Assembly (NCBI RefSeq): GCF_021033825.1
Contig: NZ_JAIFXZ010000022.1
Coordinates: 1 to 51,257, forward strand
Source of the DNA: Dietzia aurantiaca
GTDB taxonomy: Bacteria; Actinomycetota; Actinomycetes; Mycobacteriales; Mycobacteriaceae
DNA length: 51,257 nt
Reading direction: 5' to 3'
Shown here: piece by piece, positions 17,984 to 28,881 of the stretch
Layout: each line of letters starts with the position of its first letter
Position numbering within the stretch: the stretch's first letter is position 1
Position numbers and translations under genes: made by a program
Notes under the pieces: generated by a model
Databases searched by the model: none
Told to the model about the DNA's origin: nothing
Seen by the model: the letters and a program-made list of their open reading frames with translations, nothing else

Positions 17984-19387
17984 CTAGACCTCCAGGTGGG
18001 TCGGTGCGACCAGCCGGCCCGCGACAGCACAGGCGGCGGCGACGGCGGGTGAGACGAGGTGGGTCTTGATGCCGGGGCCTTGACGACCCTCGAAGTTGCG
18101 GTTGTTGGTCGAGGCCGTGCGCTTGCGGGGCGCGTACTTGTCCTCGTTGAGACCCACGCACAGCGAGCAACCGGAGTGGCGCAGGCTGACGCCCGCCGAG
18201 TGGAACACGGAGTCCAGGCCCTCGTCGATCGCCTGCCGACGCACCTGCTCGGAACCGGGGACCAGCACCACCTCGACCCCCTCGGCGACCGAACGGCCGT
18301 CGAACACGGCGGCTGCGGCGCGCAGGTCCTCGATTCGGCCGTTGGTGCAGGAGCCGATAAACACGGTGTCGATCTCGATGTCCGACATCCGGGTTCCCGG
18401 CTCGAGCTCCATGTACTCCAGTGCACGCTCGGCGGCCGCGCGCTCAGCGGCGTCCGTGAACTCCGTCGGGTCCGGCACGAGACCGGCCAGCGAGACGGTC
18501 TGCGCCGGGGTGGTACCCCAGGACACGCGAGGCACCATCTGTGAGGCGTCGAGGAAGACCTCCTTGTCGAACACCGCGTCCGGGTCGGAGTGGAAGGTCT
18601 TCCAGTACCCCACCTCGGCGTCGAACTCCTCGCCCTGCGGGACGTGGGCGCGGCCGCGAAGGTACTCGTACGTCTTCTCGTCGGGCGCGACCAGGCCCGC
18701 GCGGGCGCCGGCCTCGATCGTCATGTTGCAGATGGTCATGCGGGACTCCATCGACAGCGCGCGGATGGCCTCCCCCTGGTACTCGATGACGTAACCCTGG
18801 CCGCCGGTGGTGCCGATGGCCGCGATGATCTCGAGGATGAGGTCCTTACTGCTGACGCCGGGGGGCAGCTCGCCGTCGACCACGACGCGCATGTTGCGCA
18901 TCTTCTGCATCCACAGCGTCTGGGTGGCCAGGACGTGCTCGACCTGACTGGTGCCGATACCGAAGGCGAGGACGCCGAACGCGCCGTTCGTGCTGGTGTG
19001 GGAGTCGCAGCACACCAGTGTCATCCCCGGCTGGGCCAGGCCGAGCTCGGGGGCGATCACGTGCGCGATCCCGCGCTGCCTGTCGCCCGGCGCATAGAGC
19101 TCGATCCCGAAGTCGGCGCAATTGCGCTTCATGTACTCGATCTGGCGCGCACCCTCGACAATCGTGGAGGTGCGGAGCTCGTCGTCGGTCGCGTTCTGGT
19201 GGTCGATCGTGCCGAGGCAGAGCTCCGGGCGGCGGACCTCGCGACCCGCGTCGCGCAGGTTCGAGAACGCGACCGGGGTGTTGACCTCGTGGATCAGCTG
19301 CATATCCACATAGACCAGATCAGGGCCGTCCTCCGCGGACGCCACCGTGTGCTGTCTCCAGATCTTGTCCGCCAGTGTCTCGGCCAT
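17984..19387 (-). CDS. Aconitase-family large subunit (LeuC-like 4Fe-4S hydro-lyase)
   Basis: A 467-residue [4Fe-4S] hydro-lyase of LeuC length. The three cluster ligands are retained: Cys347 in GSCTNGR, and Cys407 and Cys410 in SGCSLCVG. SNRNFEGRQG-type phosphate/substrate residues are present as NNRNFEGRQG. The usual CGDSHTSTHGAFG reads CCDSHTSTNGAFG. The ATG at 19387 follows AAGGGGAG. In actinobacteria biosynthetic leuCD normally sits beside an IclR-type regulator (LtbR); here it is divergent from an Lrp gene and followed by an aldolase-like gene and a transporter. That suggests a catabolic paralogue. If no other leuCD exists in the genome, it must be the leucine enzyme. Confidence 0.83.
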   Translation of the reverse strand: MAETLADKIWRQHTVASAEDGPDLVYVDMQLIHEVNTPVAFSNLRDAGREVRRPELCLGTIDHQNATDDELRTSTIVEGARQIEYMKRNCADFGIELYAPGDRQRGIAHVIAPELGLAQPGMTLVCCDSHTSTNGAFGVLAFGIGTSQVEHVLATQTLWMQKMRNMRVVVDGELPPGVSSKDLILEIIAAIGTTGGQGYVIEYQGEAIRALSMESRMTICNMTIEAGARAGLVAPDEKTYEYLRGRAHVPQGEEFDAEVGYWKTFHSDPDAVFDKEVFLDASQMVPRVSWGTTPAQTVSLAGLVPDPTEFTDAAERAAAERALEYMELEPGTRMSDIEIDTVFIGSCTNGRIEDLRAAAAVFDGRSVAEGVEVVLVPGSEQVRRQAIDEGLDSVFHSAGVSLRHSGCSLCVGLNEDKYAPRKRTASTNNRNFEGRQGPGIKTHLVSPAVAAACAVAGRLVAPTHLEV

Positions 19388-19423
19388 CAGATCTCCCCTT
19401 CGCCGTGGTGCTGTGTGACCCAG

Positions 19424-19490
19424 ACCATAGTATGGTTTCTGCCAGGTGATAAGCGGCGGCAGTAGTTTTGCTACCAGTTGCTCAATATTG
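19424..19490. promoter_or_regulatory. Divergent leuC-like/Lrp promoter region with inverted repeats
   Basis: The 164-bp gap between the two starts is A/T-rich for this genome. It contains the perfect inverted repeat ACCATA-G-TATGGT (19424-19436), the pair GTAG/CTAC around TTTTG, and the palindrome CAATATTG (19483-19490). These are candidate sites for the adjacent Lrp regulator; no consensus can be assigned. Confidence 0.4.
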
Positions 19491-19551
19491 ACGACTTCAT
19501 CGCGCTCCTGTGCCGCGGGAGCACCAGCCATTCGAAGAGAGAAGTGAACCA

Positions 19552-20025
19552 ATGGCAGACCTCGACAAGCTCGACCTGGACCTGTTGCGTCTCATCATCG
19601 AGGAGCCGCGCGCCGGAGTGCGCGAGTACTCCCGCCGGCTGGGAATCGCACGGAACACGGCCACGTCCCGGATCTCCAAGCTCGAGAAGGCGGGCGTGAT
19701 CGTGGGCTGGCGCCCGCAGATGGACCTCGCCCCCCTCGGCTACGGAGTCACCTCATTCGTCCACGTCCACATCGCGCAGGCGTTCCTCGAGGAGACCCTC
19801 GACCGCCTCGCCCTCATCCCGGAGCTGATCGAGGCCAACACGGTCTCCGGAGAGGGCGACCTCCTCTGCCGACTGGTCGCCCGCAACAACTCCCACTTCG
19901 AAGAGGTCCTCCAGAAGGTCCAGCGCCTCGAAGGCGTTCGGAGGGTCCGGTCCGAGATCGTCCTCAACCGGCGGATCTGGCCCCGGGTCGTCCCGCTGGT
20001 CGACAAGGTCCGCGACGACATGTGA
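19552..20025 (+). CDS. Lrp/AsnC-family transcriptional regulator of the hydro-lyase island
   Basis: A 157-residue regulator with N-terminal HTH (LDLDLLRLIIEEPRAGVRE, RRLGIARNTATSRISKLE) and C-terminal RAM domain (about 65-150, HVHIAQAFLEETLDRL). It is a paralogue of the Lrp at 11001-11468. The ATG at 19552 is preferred over an upstream in-frame GTG at 19510 because the protein then begins with the usual DKLDLDLLRL. It is divergent from the leuC-like gene and 178 bp upstream of the 2-hydroxycarboxylate transporter. It therefore probably controls uptake and breakdown of the same compound. The effector is unknown. Confidence 0.87.
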   Translation: MADLDKLDLDLLRLIIEEPRAGVREYSRRLGIARNTATSRISKLEKAGVIVGWRPQMDLAPLGYGVTSFVHVHIAQAFLEETLDRLALIPELIEANTVSGEGDLLCRLVARNNSHFEEVLQKVQRLEGVRRVRSEIVLNRRIWPRVVPLVDKVRDDM

Positions 20026-20203
20026 CCCACCTGGTACCGAACCGACAACGGACACTGATCCATATGCTCTATCGAGCCCAGCGCCTGCGCCGACATTTGA
20101 CCAGTTGGTCTCGAATCGCCCGACCCCGCTTGATGGTGTGACCCACAACACTTTAACTGGCTTGCGTGCAGCAGCTCACCGTGCCGAACGCTAAGGAGCC
20201 ACA

Positions 20204-21595
20204 ATGTCGTTGACCCAGCAGGAAGGGAAGGACAGGTCGATGCCGGAGACCGCTCCCACCGAGACCGCCCCCACGCCTCCGGACTCTCCGCCGACGAATT
20301 CCCGGTGGAGCGTCATGGGGATGCCCATGTGGATCTTCCTCCCCCTGTTCCTGGCCCTCACGGTGGCCGTCTACACGGACACCTTCCCCTCCACCCTGGT
20401 CAGTGGCTTTGCGCTCGCGACAGCCCTCGGGCTCATGCTCATGTGGATCGGCCAGCAGGTGCCCCTCCTCAAGGACTTCGGGCTCCCGATCATTCTCCCG
20501 CTGTTCGTCCCCGCCATCCTGGTGTGGCAGGGATGGATCCCGGAGAGCACGGTCGCCGCGATGGACGCATTCACCGATGAGCAGGGCGCCTGGGACTTCA
20601 TCCTTGTCGCGATCATCGCCGGGGCGATGCTCGGCATGCCCCGGCAGCTCATCATCAAGGCCGGCGTGCGGTTCGCCGTTCCCGTCATCGGCACTATCCT
20701 CGGTGTCCTCGGCGTGGTCGGCGTCATCGGCGCCGCGCTCGGCTACGGGTTCGGCCAGGCCATCTTCTTCGTCGCCGGCCCGGTGATGGCCGGCGGCCTG
20801 CCCATCGGCGCCATCCCGATGTCGGAGATGTACGCGGAGGCATCCGGCGGATCCGCAGCCGAGTACCTGACCCTTCTCATCTCCGCCGTCCTCATCGCCA
20901 ACGTCGTGTGTGTGGTGTTCGCCGCGGTGCTCAACGGCATCGGCAAGCGGTCCACGTCCCTCTGGTTCTCCGGCAACGGTCAGCTCCTGCGCGTCAATGA
21001 CGCGGAGGCCGAGGACCTCAAGATCCCCGAGAAGCCGTCCGGCTCATCGTTCATCGCGCTCGGGCAGGGCCTGCTCATCGCAGGCACGCTCTACGTGGTG
21101 GCGTCCATGCTCAGCACCCTCGTCCCGGGCATCCACACCTACGCCTGGCTCACCATCATCGCCGCCGTCATCAAGATCGCCGGATTCGTGCCGGAGCGGA
21201 TCGAGGAGGCTGCATCCCAGTGGGGTGACTTCGCCACCCGTACGCTCGTCCCCGCGCTCCTGGCTTCGGTCTCCATTGCCGCGATCGACATCGCGGGCGT
21301 CGTCGAGGGCTTCACCGACCCGGTCTTCATCGCACTGATCTTCATCACAGTCGGAGTGTCCGGTGTGATCGCCGGCCTGCTCGGGTACCTCGTGAGGTTT
21401 TACGTGGTCGAGTCGGCGATCGTGCCGGGCTTCGTCATGGCGGACACGGGCGGTTCCGGTGACGTGGCTGTGCTCTCCGCCGCCGAGCGGATGCACCTGC
21501 TCCCGTTCGCCACCGTCGCGACCCGGCTCGGTGGTGCGTTCCTGCTCATCGTCGTCTCGTTCCTCGTCCCCATCCTCGGGACCGGCGTCTTCTGA
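20204..21595 (+). CDS. 2-hydroxycarboxylate transporter family (CitS/MleP-like Na+ or H+ symporter)
   Basis: A 463-residue membrane protein with 10-11 hydrophobic helices after a roughly 30-residue hydrophilic, Pro/Thr-rich N-terminus. Two family signatures are clear: the reentrant-loop-like AGGLPIGAIPMSEMYAEASG in the first half and TGGSGDVAVLSAAERMHLLP followed by ATRLGGAF in the second. Family members carry citrate, malate or related 2-hydroxycarboxylates with Na+ or H+. The ATG at 20204 has AAGGAG five bases upstream. No reliable promoter motif is visible in the preceding 178 bp. It probably feeds the neighbouring LeuCD-like/RraA-like proteins. Confidence 0.85.
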   Translation: MSLTQQEGKDRSMPETAPTETAPTPPDSPPTNSRWSVMGMPMWIFLPLFLALTVAVYTDTFPSTLVSGFALATALGLMLMWIGQQVPLLKDFGLPIILPLFVPAILVWQGWIPESTVAAMDAFTDEQGAWDFILVAIIAGAMLGMPRQLIIKAGVRFAVPVIGTILGVLGVVGVIGAALGYGFGQAIFFVAGPVMAGGLPIGAIPMSEMYAEASGGSAAEYLTLLISAVLIANVVCVVFAAVLNGIGKRSTSLWFSGNGQLLRVNDAEAEDLKIPEKPSGSSFIALGQGLLIAGTLYVVASMLSTLVPGIHTYAWLTIIAAVIKIAGFVPERIEEAASQWGDFATRTLVPALLASVSIAAIDIAGVVEGFTDPVFIALIFITVGVSGVIAGLLGYLVRFYVVESAIVPGFVMADTGGSGDVAVLSAAERMHLLPFATVATRLGGAFLLIVVSFLVPILGTGVF

Positions 21596-21636
21596 CCGCA
21601 CCGCCCACACCCCGGCGCTCACCCGCCGCCGTCGAT

Positions 21637-21662
21637 GAACTCCCGCCGAAGCGCGGGAGTTC
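21637..21662. terminator. Terminator after the 2-hydroxycarboxylate transporter gene
   Basis: Perfect 10-bp arms GAACTCCCGC and GCGGGAGTTC around a six-base loop lie 42 bases past the stop codon. The remaining bases to 21817 hold no recognisable gene or site. Confidence 0.7.
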
Positions 21663-21817
21663 CTCGCGCGCAGATCGCGATCGGAAGCTCAGATCGTTCC
21701 GCCCCTTCGTCTGAAGTGCATTGCGCGATCCGCTCCTCGAATCCGAATCAAGGGGCGGATCGGCACATCACGAGAACAGGGCAACCACCCGCACCTGCCG
21801 GCGCGGGCCCCGGGGCG

Positions 21818-22432
21818 TCAGGCCCGCAGGGCCGCCGACGCCATCGCCGTCAGGACGCGGCGCAGCTCGGCCTCGGCCATGGCCGGCAGCCGCGGACTGG
21901 AGTTGAGCAGACCGAACACCGCGTGGACGTGAGCACGCGCGGCGACCACCGGCAGGCCCGGCCGCAGCCGCACCAGGGCTTCCACCCACATCTCGGCGTA
22001 CTCACGCTGCAGTCGGCGCACCTCGTGCCGGGGGCCGGCCGGCAGCGAGGCCAGGTCCCGGAACTGCACGCTGATGAGATCGGGTTCGGTGGCCACGAAG
22101 TCCACGTGGACCGCGAGCAGCGCGTCGAGCACCTCGGCGGGTGTCCCGCCTCGCTCGACCGCCGCCCGACCCCCGTCTCGCAGACGGACGGAGATGTCCA
22201 GCAGCATCTCGGCGAGCACGTCCTCCTTGGAAGAGAAGTACCGGTACATGCCCGGGCCGGAGATGCCCACCTCGGCGCCGATGTCGTCCAGCCGAACGCC
22301 GTGGAACCCGCGGCGGGCCATGAGCCGGGCGGCGGCAACGAGGATCTCTGCCCGCCGCCGCACCTTGGCCTGGGCGCGCGGGGTCAACGGAGCAGTGCCG
22401 CCCCGCTGATCCCGCGCGCCGGTGCCGGTCAT
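21818..22432 (-). CDS. TetR/AcrR-family transcriptional regulator
   Basis: A 204-residue repressor with an N-terminal TetR HTH (RAEILVAAARLMARRGFHGV, LDDIGAEVGISGPGMYRYF, SSKEDVLAEML) and an alpha-helical ligand domain. The C-terminal part (VQFRDLASLPAGPRHEVRRL) resembles the TetR subgroup found with mycobacterial fatty- and branched-acid genes. The ATG is one base past the purH stop, so it is probably translated with the purine operon although it has no obvious link to purines. It is the only TetR gene in the window, and so a candidate for the operator at 8013-8038, but that is speculative. Confidence 0.87.
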   Translation of the reverse strand: MTGTGARDQRGGTAPLTPRAQAKVRRRAEILVAAARLMARRGFHGVRLDDIGAEVGISGPGMYRYFSSKEDVLAEMLLDISVRLRDGGRAAVERGGTPAEVLDALLAVHVDFVATEPDLISVQFRDLASLPAGPRHEVRRLQREYAEMWVEALVRLRPGLPVVAARAHVHAVFGLLNSSPRLPAMAEAELRRVLTAMASAALRA

Positions 22433-22433
22433 A

Positions 22434-24010
<1,577 letters not shown>

Positions 24011-24014
<4 letters not shown>

Positions 24015-24661
24015 GATATGTACACCTTTCGACCTTCGATATGGAGGCGACCGCGGGCGGCGGCCGTGAGGACATCGACGAGCATCTCGCGCTCGCGGAC
24101 CTTGATGCGTTCGTGGAGGGTGGTCTCGGTGTCGTCCGGGCGGACGTCGACGGTGCGCTGGTCGATCACAGGACCGGTGTCCACGCCGGCGTCGACCAGG
24201 TGAGCGGTGCACCCGGTCACGGACACCCCGTAGGCGAGCGCGTCCCGCACCGCATGGGCTCCGGGGAACGACGGCAGCAGCGCCGGATGGGTGTTGATGA
24301 CCCGGCCGGTAAACTCGTCGAGGAACGCCTGTCCGAGGATGCGCATGAAGCCGGCGGAGACCACCCAGTCGGGCGTGAAATCCCGCACGGCGTCCGTTAA
24401 CGCGCGGTTCCAGGCTGCGCGGTCCTCGTGGTCGCCAGGTCTGACGACCGCGGTCGCGAGCCCGGCGGTGGCGGCACGGGCCACCGCCTCGCAGTCGCGG
24501 TCGGAGACCAGCGCGGTCACGCGGTAGGCGCAGCTCGGGTGCGCTGCGGAGTCGATCACGCTCTGGGCGAGGGTCCCCGCGCCGGACGCCAACAGCACGA
24601 CCTCCCCGGGTGGGACGGACTCGCCACTGTCCACGCTCTCCAGCTCCTGCCCGTCGATCAA
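24011..24661 (-). CDS. purN: Phosphoribosylglycinamide formyltransferase
   Basis: A 216-residue GAR transformylase that uses 10-formyl-THF in purine synthesis. It shows [10 protein letters not shown] near the N-terminus (phosphate loop), the catalytic Asn-His in [13 protein letters not shown] and the catalytic Asp in [13 protein letters not shown]. The frame starts with TTG at 24661; a GTG at 24634 with GGAG upstream is an alternative that removes nine residues. Only 36 bp separate it from the perM-like gene, and it overlaps purH by four bases. Confidence 0.93.
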
Positions 24662-24697
24662 TCCGCCCGGGAGATCGCCCGGGCCACCCGTCGGAGT

Positions 24698-26395
24698 CTA
24701 GTCGCCCGCCTTGGGGCCATCGTCAGGGAGATCGGCAGACCCGGCGTCGGGGACGTCGACGGTCCCCTCGTCGGCGGAGTCGGCGCTGCCCGCTGTCCCC
24801 GCGTCCTCCCCGCCCGCCTCGTCCGACGGGTCCGCATCGGCGTCCACGGTGAGGCCACCGTCGGAGGCGGCGTCGTCGTCACTCACGGGGTCGTCGTCGC
24901 CCGCGGCGGCGTCATCGTCTGGGCCATCGTCACTTGGTACATCGTCGTCGCGCGCGACGTCGTCGTCGCCCGAGGCATGGTTCTCATCGTCTGCGCCGGC
25001 GTCGGCGTCCCCCGAGGCATGGTCCTCATCGCCAGCGCCGGCGTCTTCGGCGGCATGGTCGGCCGCTTCATCGTCGGCTGCCGCGTCGCTGGCTACGGAG
25101 TCCTCGTCCACAGGACCGCCGGCGGTCCCGCCGTCCAGATCATCAGCGCGATCGTCGGTGACCTCGTCCGTGGTGACGCCGCCCGTCGCACCCACCCGGC
25201 GTCGCCGGCGTGCCAACTCGCTCTCCGCACGCTCGCGGCGCCGGGTCAGACCGGCCAGGGACAACGCGATGGTCGTCGACCCGATGATCCCGAACAGCAG
25301 GAGCGCCATGCCGGCCGCGATCAGGGAACCTGTACCCACCGAGCCCAACACGCCGAGGTCCCCGCCCGCCACGACCGGAGTCAGCACGGTCACGACCGCG
25401 GCGATCGCCGCCGCCAGCCACGTCGCCTTGACCGCATCGGCCGTGGTCCGGAACCAGTGCGCCACCGACCGCGCCAGCAGAGCGGCCGTGAGGACCGTCA
25501 CCAGCAGCAGCCCCTGCACGATCCAGTGCGGATTCGTGGTGGGCAGCGCCGCCGCCAAGGGCACCTCCGGCATCGGTCCCCGGGACACCGCGAACACGCT
25601 GTACGAGGCCTCCCCCAGATGCGCCTCGCCGCCGACCAGCAGCGCGGCTCCGGCCATCACGACGTTCGGCAGGTACGCGATCGAGATCCCCGTGAGCGCT
25701 GCCGTACCGGCCAGCCCCTTGCCGATCCCCATGCTCGCCTCGACCGGCTCCCACGCGAAGAGGATGCCGACCAGCACCAGGAACGCCGAGATCGCCCACA
25801 TCGCCGCCACGAACGCCGCTCCCAGGTGGACACCCCCGCGCACCCACAGGGGCAGTTCCTCACGCAGATCACGCCGGAAGAACAGCCACACCCCGAGCCC
25901 GGAACCGACGATGCCCACCACCGCGGTCCACGTCAGCGCCAGAGGCAGCGACGACTCCCGGACCGCGAAGTCGGACGCCGCCGACCCCACTAGCAACGAG
26001 GCCAGTCCGGTCAGAAGCAGGCCCGCCACCGTCGCACCGACGATCGCCGCACCGGCCTCCCGTGCGCCCGGCTGTTCGACATCCGCCAGCACCGCCCGCG
26101 TCTGGCGCGCCAACACCACCGCATAGATCAGTGGCGGCAGCAGCGGCAGGAAACCCAACTCCACGGCGTCGATCGTCAGCGGCACCCGGTTGACCACCAG
26201 CCACTCCACGGCGACCACCGCGAACAGCGAATCGAACCCCGTGGCGCTGAACAGCAGCACCCCCAACGTGAGCACCACCAGGATGAGGACGGTGACGACA
26301 ACGGGCAGTGCCGCGGCCGCAGCAGCCCACAGCAGCGACCCGGCCCCTGCCGGGGACCGTCGCACTGCGGGGCGGATGACACGTTGAGGACTCAC
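24698..26395 (-). CDS. perM: DUF6350 / PerM-like polytopic membrane protein with long acidic C-terminal tail
   Basis: About 565 residues. Roughly the first 400 form 9-10 hydrophobic helices, then a basic stretch ([16 protein letters not shown]), then about 150 residues made mostly of Asp, Ala, Ser, Gly and Glu that should be disordered and cytoplasmic. Position between sucD and purN matches Rv0955 (PerM), a mycobacterial membrane protein tied to cell division and persistence. Two GTG starts are possible, 26440 and 26395. The first directly abuts a terminator hairpin with no ribosome site; the second lies seven bases after TACGGT, a possible -10 for a leaderless mRNA, so it is preferred. The tail appears longer than in PerM. 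Confidence 0.78.
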   Translation of the reverse strand: MSPQRVIRPAVRRSPAGAGSLLWAAAAAALPVVVTVLILVVLTLGVLLFSATGFDSLFAVVAVEWLVVNRVPLTIDAVELGFLPLLPPLIYAVVLARQTRAVLADVEQPGAREAGAAIVGATVAGLLLTGLASLLVGSAASDFAVRESSLPLALTWTAVVGIVGSGLGVWLFFRRDLREELPLWVRGGVHLGAAFVAAMWAISAFLVLVGILFAWEPVEASMGIGKGLAGTAALTGISIAYLPNVVMAGAALLVGGEAHLGEASYSVFAVSRGPMPEVPLAAALPTTNPHWIVQGLLLVTVLTAALLARSVAHWFRTTADAVKATWLAAAIAAVVTVLTPVVAGGDLGVLGSVGTGSLIAAGMALLLFGIIGSTTIALSLAGLTRRRERAESELARRRRRVGATGGVTTDEVTDDRADDLDGGTAGGPVDEDSVASDAAADDEAADHAAEDAGAGDEDHASGDADAGADDENHASGDDDVARDDDVPSDDGPDDDAAAGDDDPVSDDDAASDGGLTVDADADPSDEAGGEDAGTAGSADSADEGTVDVPDAGSADLPDDGPKAGD

Positions 26396-26444
26396 GCCGT
26401 CAACCGTAGATACCCGCCTGCGACAGGACGCCCCCGGCACGCCG

Positions 26445-26478
26445 CGACCCCCGCCATCCTCTTGGATGACGGGGGTCG
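26445..26478 (-). terminator. Terminator after sucD
   Basis: Arms of 15 bp with one mismatch (CGACCCCCGCCATCC and GGATGACGGGGGTCG) and a TCTT loop lie about 60 bases past the sucD stop. It separates sucCD from the perM-purN-purH group. Confidence 0.7.
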
Positions 26479-26538
26479 TGGTGAGCGCGGAACGCCCTAC
26501 AACTGCAGGTGATCCACCACCGCGTGTGACCTATCGGA

Positions 26539-27441
26539 TCACAGCGAGTCGAGGAGCTCCTTGGCGAGAGCAGCCGTCTCGGACGGCGTCTTGCCGACCT
26601 TCACGCCCGCGGCCTCCAGGGCCTCCTTCTTGGCCTGCGCGGTGCCCGAGGAGCCGGAGACGATGGCGCCGGCGTGGCCCATGGTCTTGCCCTCGGGGGC
26701 CGTGAAGCCGGCGACGTAGCCGACGACCGGCTTGGTCACGTTGGCCTTGATGTACTCGGCGGCACGCTCCTCGGCGTCGCCACCGATCTCGCCGATCATC
26801 ACGATGACCTTGGTCTCCGGGTCGTTCTCGAAGGCCTCGATGCAGTCGATGTGCGTGGTGCCGATAATCGGGTCGCCGCCGATACCGATGGCGGTCGAGA
26901 AACCGTAGTCGGACAGCTCGTACATCATCTGGTAGGTCAGGGTGCCCGACTTCGACACGAGGCCGACCGGACCCTTGCCGGTGATGTTGGCCGGGGTGAT
27001 GCCGACCAGCGACTCGCCCGGCGTGATGATGCCCGGGCAGTTGGGGCCGAGGATCCGGGTCTTGGAGCCCTTGGACACGTTGTAGTTGTGTGCCTCTGCG
27101 GTGTCCAGGACCGGGGCGCCCTCGGTGATGACCACGGCGAGCGGGATCTCCGCGTCCACGGCCTCGATCATGGCGTCCTTGGTGAACGGCGGCGGCACGA
27201 AGAGGATCGTGACGTCGGCACCGGTGGCCTCCATGGCCTCGGAGACGGTGCCGAAGACCGGCAGCTCGACGTCGTTACCGGAGGCGTCCTTGTGGGACAC
27301 GGTGGTGCCGGCCTTGCGGGCGTTGACGCCGCCGACGACCTGGGTGCCGGCCGCGAGCATGCGGGCGGTGTGCTTGGAGCCCTCGCCGCCGGTGATGCCC
27401 TGGACGATGACCTTGCTGTCCTTGTTGAGGAAGATCGACAT
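26539..27441 (-). CDS. sucD: Succinyl-CoA synthetase alpha subunit
   Basis: A 300-residue TCA-cycle subunit that binds CoA and carries the phosphohistidine. The CoA-binding N-terminus ([17 protein letters not shown]), the [14 protein letters not shown] motif, GGDPIIGT and the phosphorylated His256 in [10 protein letters not shown] are present. It follows sucC by 21 bp on the same strand, as expected for a heterodimer made in equal amounts. Confidence 0.96.
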   Translation of the reverse strand: MSIFLNKDSKVIVQGITGGEGSKHTARMLAAGTQVVGGVNARKAGTTVSHKDASGNDVELPVFGTVSEAMEATGADVTILFVPPPFTKDAMIEAVDAEIPLAVVITEGAPVLDTAEAHNYNVSKGSKTRILGPNCPGIITPGESLVGITPANITGKGPVGLVSKSGTLTYQMMYELSDYGFSTAIGIGGDPIIGTTHIDCIEAFENDPETKVIVMIGEIGGDAEERAAEYIKANVTKPVVGYVAGFTAPEGKTMGHAGAIVSGSSGTAQAKKEALEAAGVKVGKTPSETAALAKELLDSL

Positions 27442-27462
27442 ATCTTCTGGTTCCTTCTCTTC

Positions 27463-28629
27463 CTACTTGGAGGCGAGCTCGGCGGCCTTGTCGGCGCCGG
27501 AGTCCATGTTGTCGGCCAGGGTCACGAGTGGGTGGTTCGCCTCCGCGAGGATCTTGCGACCCTCCTCGACGTTGTTGCCGTCGAGACGCACGACGAGCGG
27601 CTTGTTGGCGTCGTCGCCCAGGATCTCCAGGGCCTTGACGATGCCGTTCGCGACCGCGTCACAGGCTGTGATGCCGCCGAAGACGTTCACGAACACGCTC
27701 TTGACCTGCTCGTCACCGAGGATGACGTCGAGACCGTTGGCCATGACCTCGGCCGAGGCACCGCCACCGATGTCGAGGAAGTTGGCGGGCTTGACGCCCC
27801 CGTGGTTCTCACCGGCGTAGGCGACGACGTCCAGGGTCGACATGACCAGACCGGCACCGTTACCGATGATGCCGACCTCACCGTCGAGCTTGACGTAGTT
27901 GAGGTCGTTCTCGGCGGCCTTCTGCTCGAGCGGATCAGTGGTGCCCGCATCGGCGAAGTCGGCGAAGCTCTCCTTGTGACGGAACTCGGCGTTCGCGTCC
28001 AGGGTGACCTTGCCGTCGAGTGCGAGGATCTCGTCGTTCGGGGTGCGCACGAGCGGGTTGACCTCGACCAGCGACGCGTCCTCCTTGACGAAGACCTCGT
28101 ACAGCTTGGCGATGGTCACCGCCGCGGCGTCCAGCACCTCCTCGGGGAGGTGGCCGGCCTTGGCGATCTCGCGGGCCTTGGCCACATCGACGCCGACTGT
28201 GGGGTCGATGTTGATCTTCGCGAGACGGTCCGGCGACTCCTCGGCGACCTGCTCGATCTCGACGCCGCCCTCGACCGAGCACATGGCCAGGTAGTTGCGG
28301 TTGGCACGATCGACGAGGAAGGAGATGTAGTACTCCTCCGCGATGTCGCTGGCCTCGGCGACGAGGAGCTTCTTGACGATGTGGCCCTTGATGTCCAGGC
28401 CCAGGATGTCCTCGGCCCGGGCGCGGGCCTCCTTGGCATCCTCTGCCAGCTTCACGCCGCCGGCCTTGCCACGGCCACCGACCTTTACCTGTGCCTTGAC
28501 GACGACAGGCTTGCCGATCTCGGCCGCAACCTTCTCGGCCTCCTCCGCGGTGTCTGCGACGCGCCCCGGGGTGGTGGGCACGTCATGCTTCGCGAAAAGA
28601 GCCTTTGCCTGGTATTCAAAGAGATCCAT
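27463..28629 (-). CDS. sucC: Succinyl-CoA synthetase beta subunit (ADP-forming)
   Basis: A 388-residue ATP-grasp subunit that converts succinyl-CoA plus ADP to succinate plus ATP with SucD. It starts [18 protein letters not shown] and has [17 protein letters not shown] (nucleotide loop), SLVEVNPLV, a long [13 protein letters not shown] loop and NVFGGI. It is the first gene of the sucCD pair and diverges from the M23 peptidase across 346 bp of non-coding DNA. Confidence 0.96.
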   Translation of the reverse strand: MDLFEYQAKALFAKHDVPTTPGRVADTAEEAEKVAAEIGKPVVVKAQVKVGGRGKAGGVKLAEDAKEARARAEDILGLDIKGHIVKKLLVAEASDIAEEYYISFLVDRANRNYLAMCSVEGGVEIEQVAEESPDRLAKINIDPTVGVDVAKAREIAKAGHLPEEVLDAAAVTIAKLYEVFVKEDASLVEVNPLVRTPNDEILALDGKVTLDANAEFRHKESFADFADAGTTDPLEQKAAENDLNYVKLDGEVGIIGNGAGLVMSTLDVVAYAGENHGGVKPANFLDIGGGASAEVMANGLDVILGDEQVKSVFVNVFGGITACDAVANGIVKALEILGDDANKPLVVRLDGNNVEEGRKILAEANHPLVTLADNMDSGADKAAELASK

Positions 28630-28823
28630 CAGCTCACCATCTTGACGTGTAGATTCGCCCGGCGCTGTTTTAAAGCCGAGTCATCCCTCATCCTAAGCGC
28701 CTGGTGTGTCGCCCGTCGCACCCCGGGGGTGACAGAGTGCGGTGGATCACAGGGCCGGGTGCGCCAGCGGCACCCACCGTCGGCCCTCCTTGCCCGTAGA
28801 CCCATCCGGACCCCACGGGCACC

Positions 28824-28847
28824 GTGAGTCACAGCTATGTGACTCAC
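28824..28847. promoter_or_regulatory. Perfect 10-4-10 palindrome in the sucC/M23 divergent region
   Basis: GTGAGTCACA and TGTGACTCAC are exact complements around GCTA. It is 195 bases upstream of sucC and 129 bases upstream of the peptidase start. No T-run follows and it is not between gene ends, so an operator is more likely than a terminator. The regulator is unknown. Confidence 0.55.
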
Positions 28848-28881
28848 CCCTCATCCCCGGGTGCCGGACCACCTTGCGGCA

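Noticed and set aside
17380-19387. Plain biosynthetic leuCD annotation
   Set aside because: Not fully excluded, but the substrate-loop change, the Trp after SSRE, the Lrp partner and the aldolase and transporter neighbours argue against it, so no leu gene symbols were given.
20026-20203. Small ORF or riboswitch between Lrp and the 2-HCT gene
   Set aside because: No frame with a ribosome site and no stable hairpin was found; it is probably only a promoter region.
28824-28847. CRP/GlxR site at the palindrome
   Set aside because: The CRP-type consensus needs GTGA and TCAC six bases apart; here the spacing is one or sixteen.
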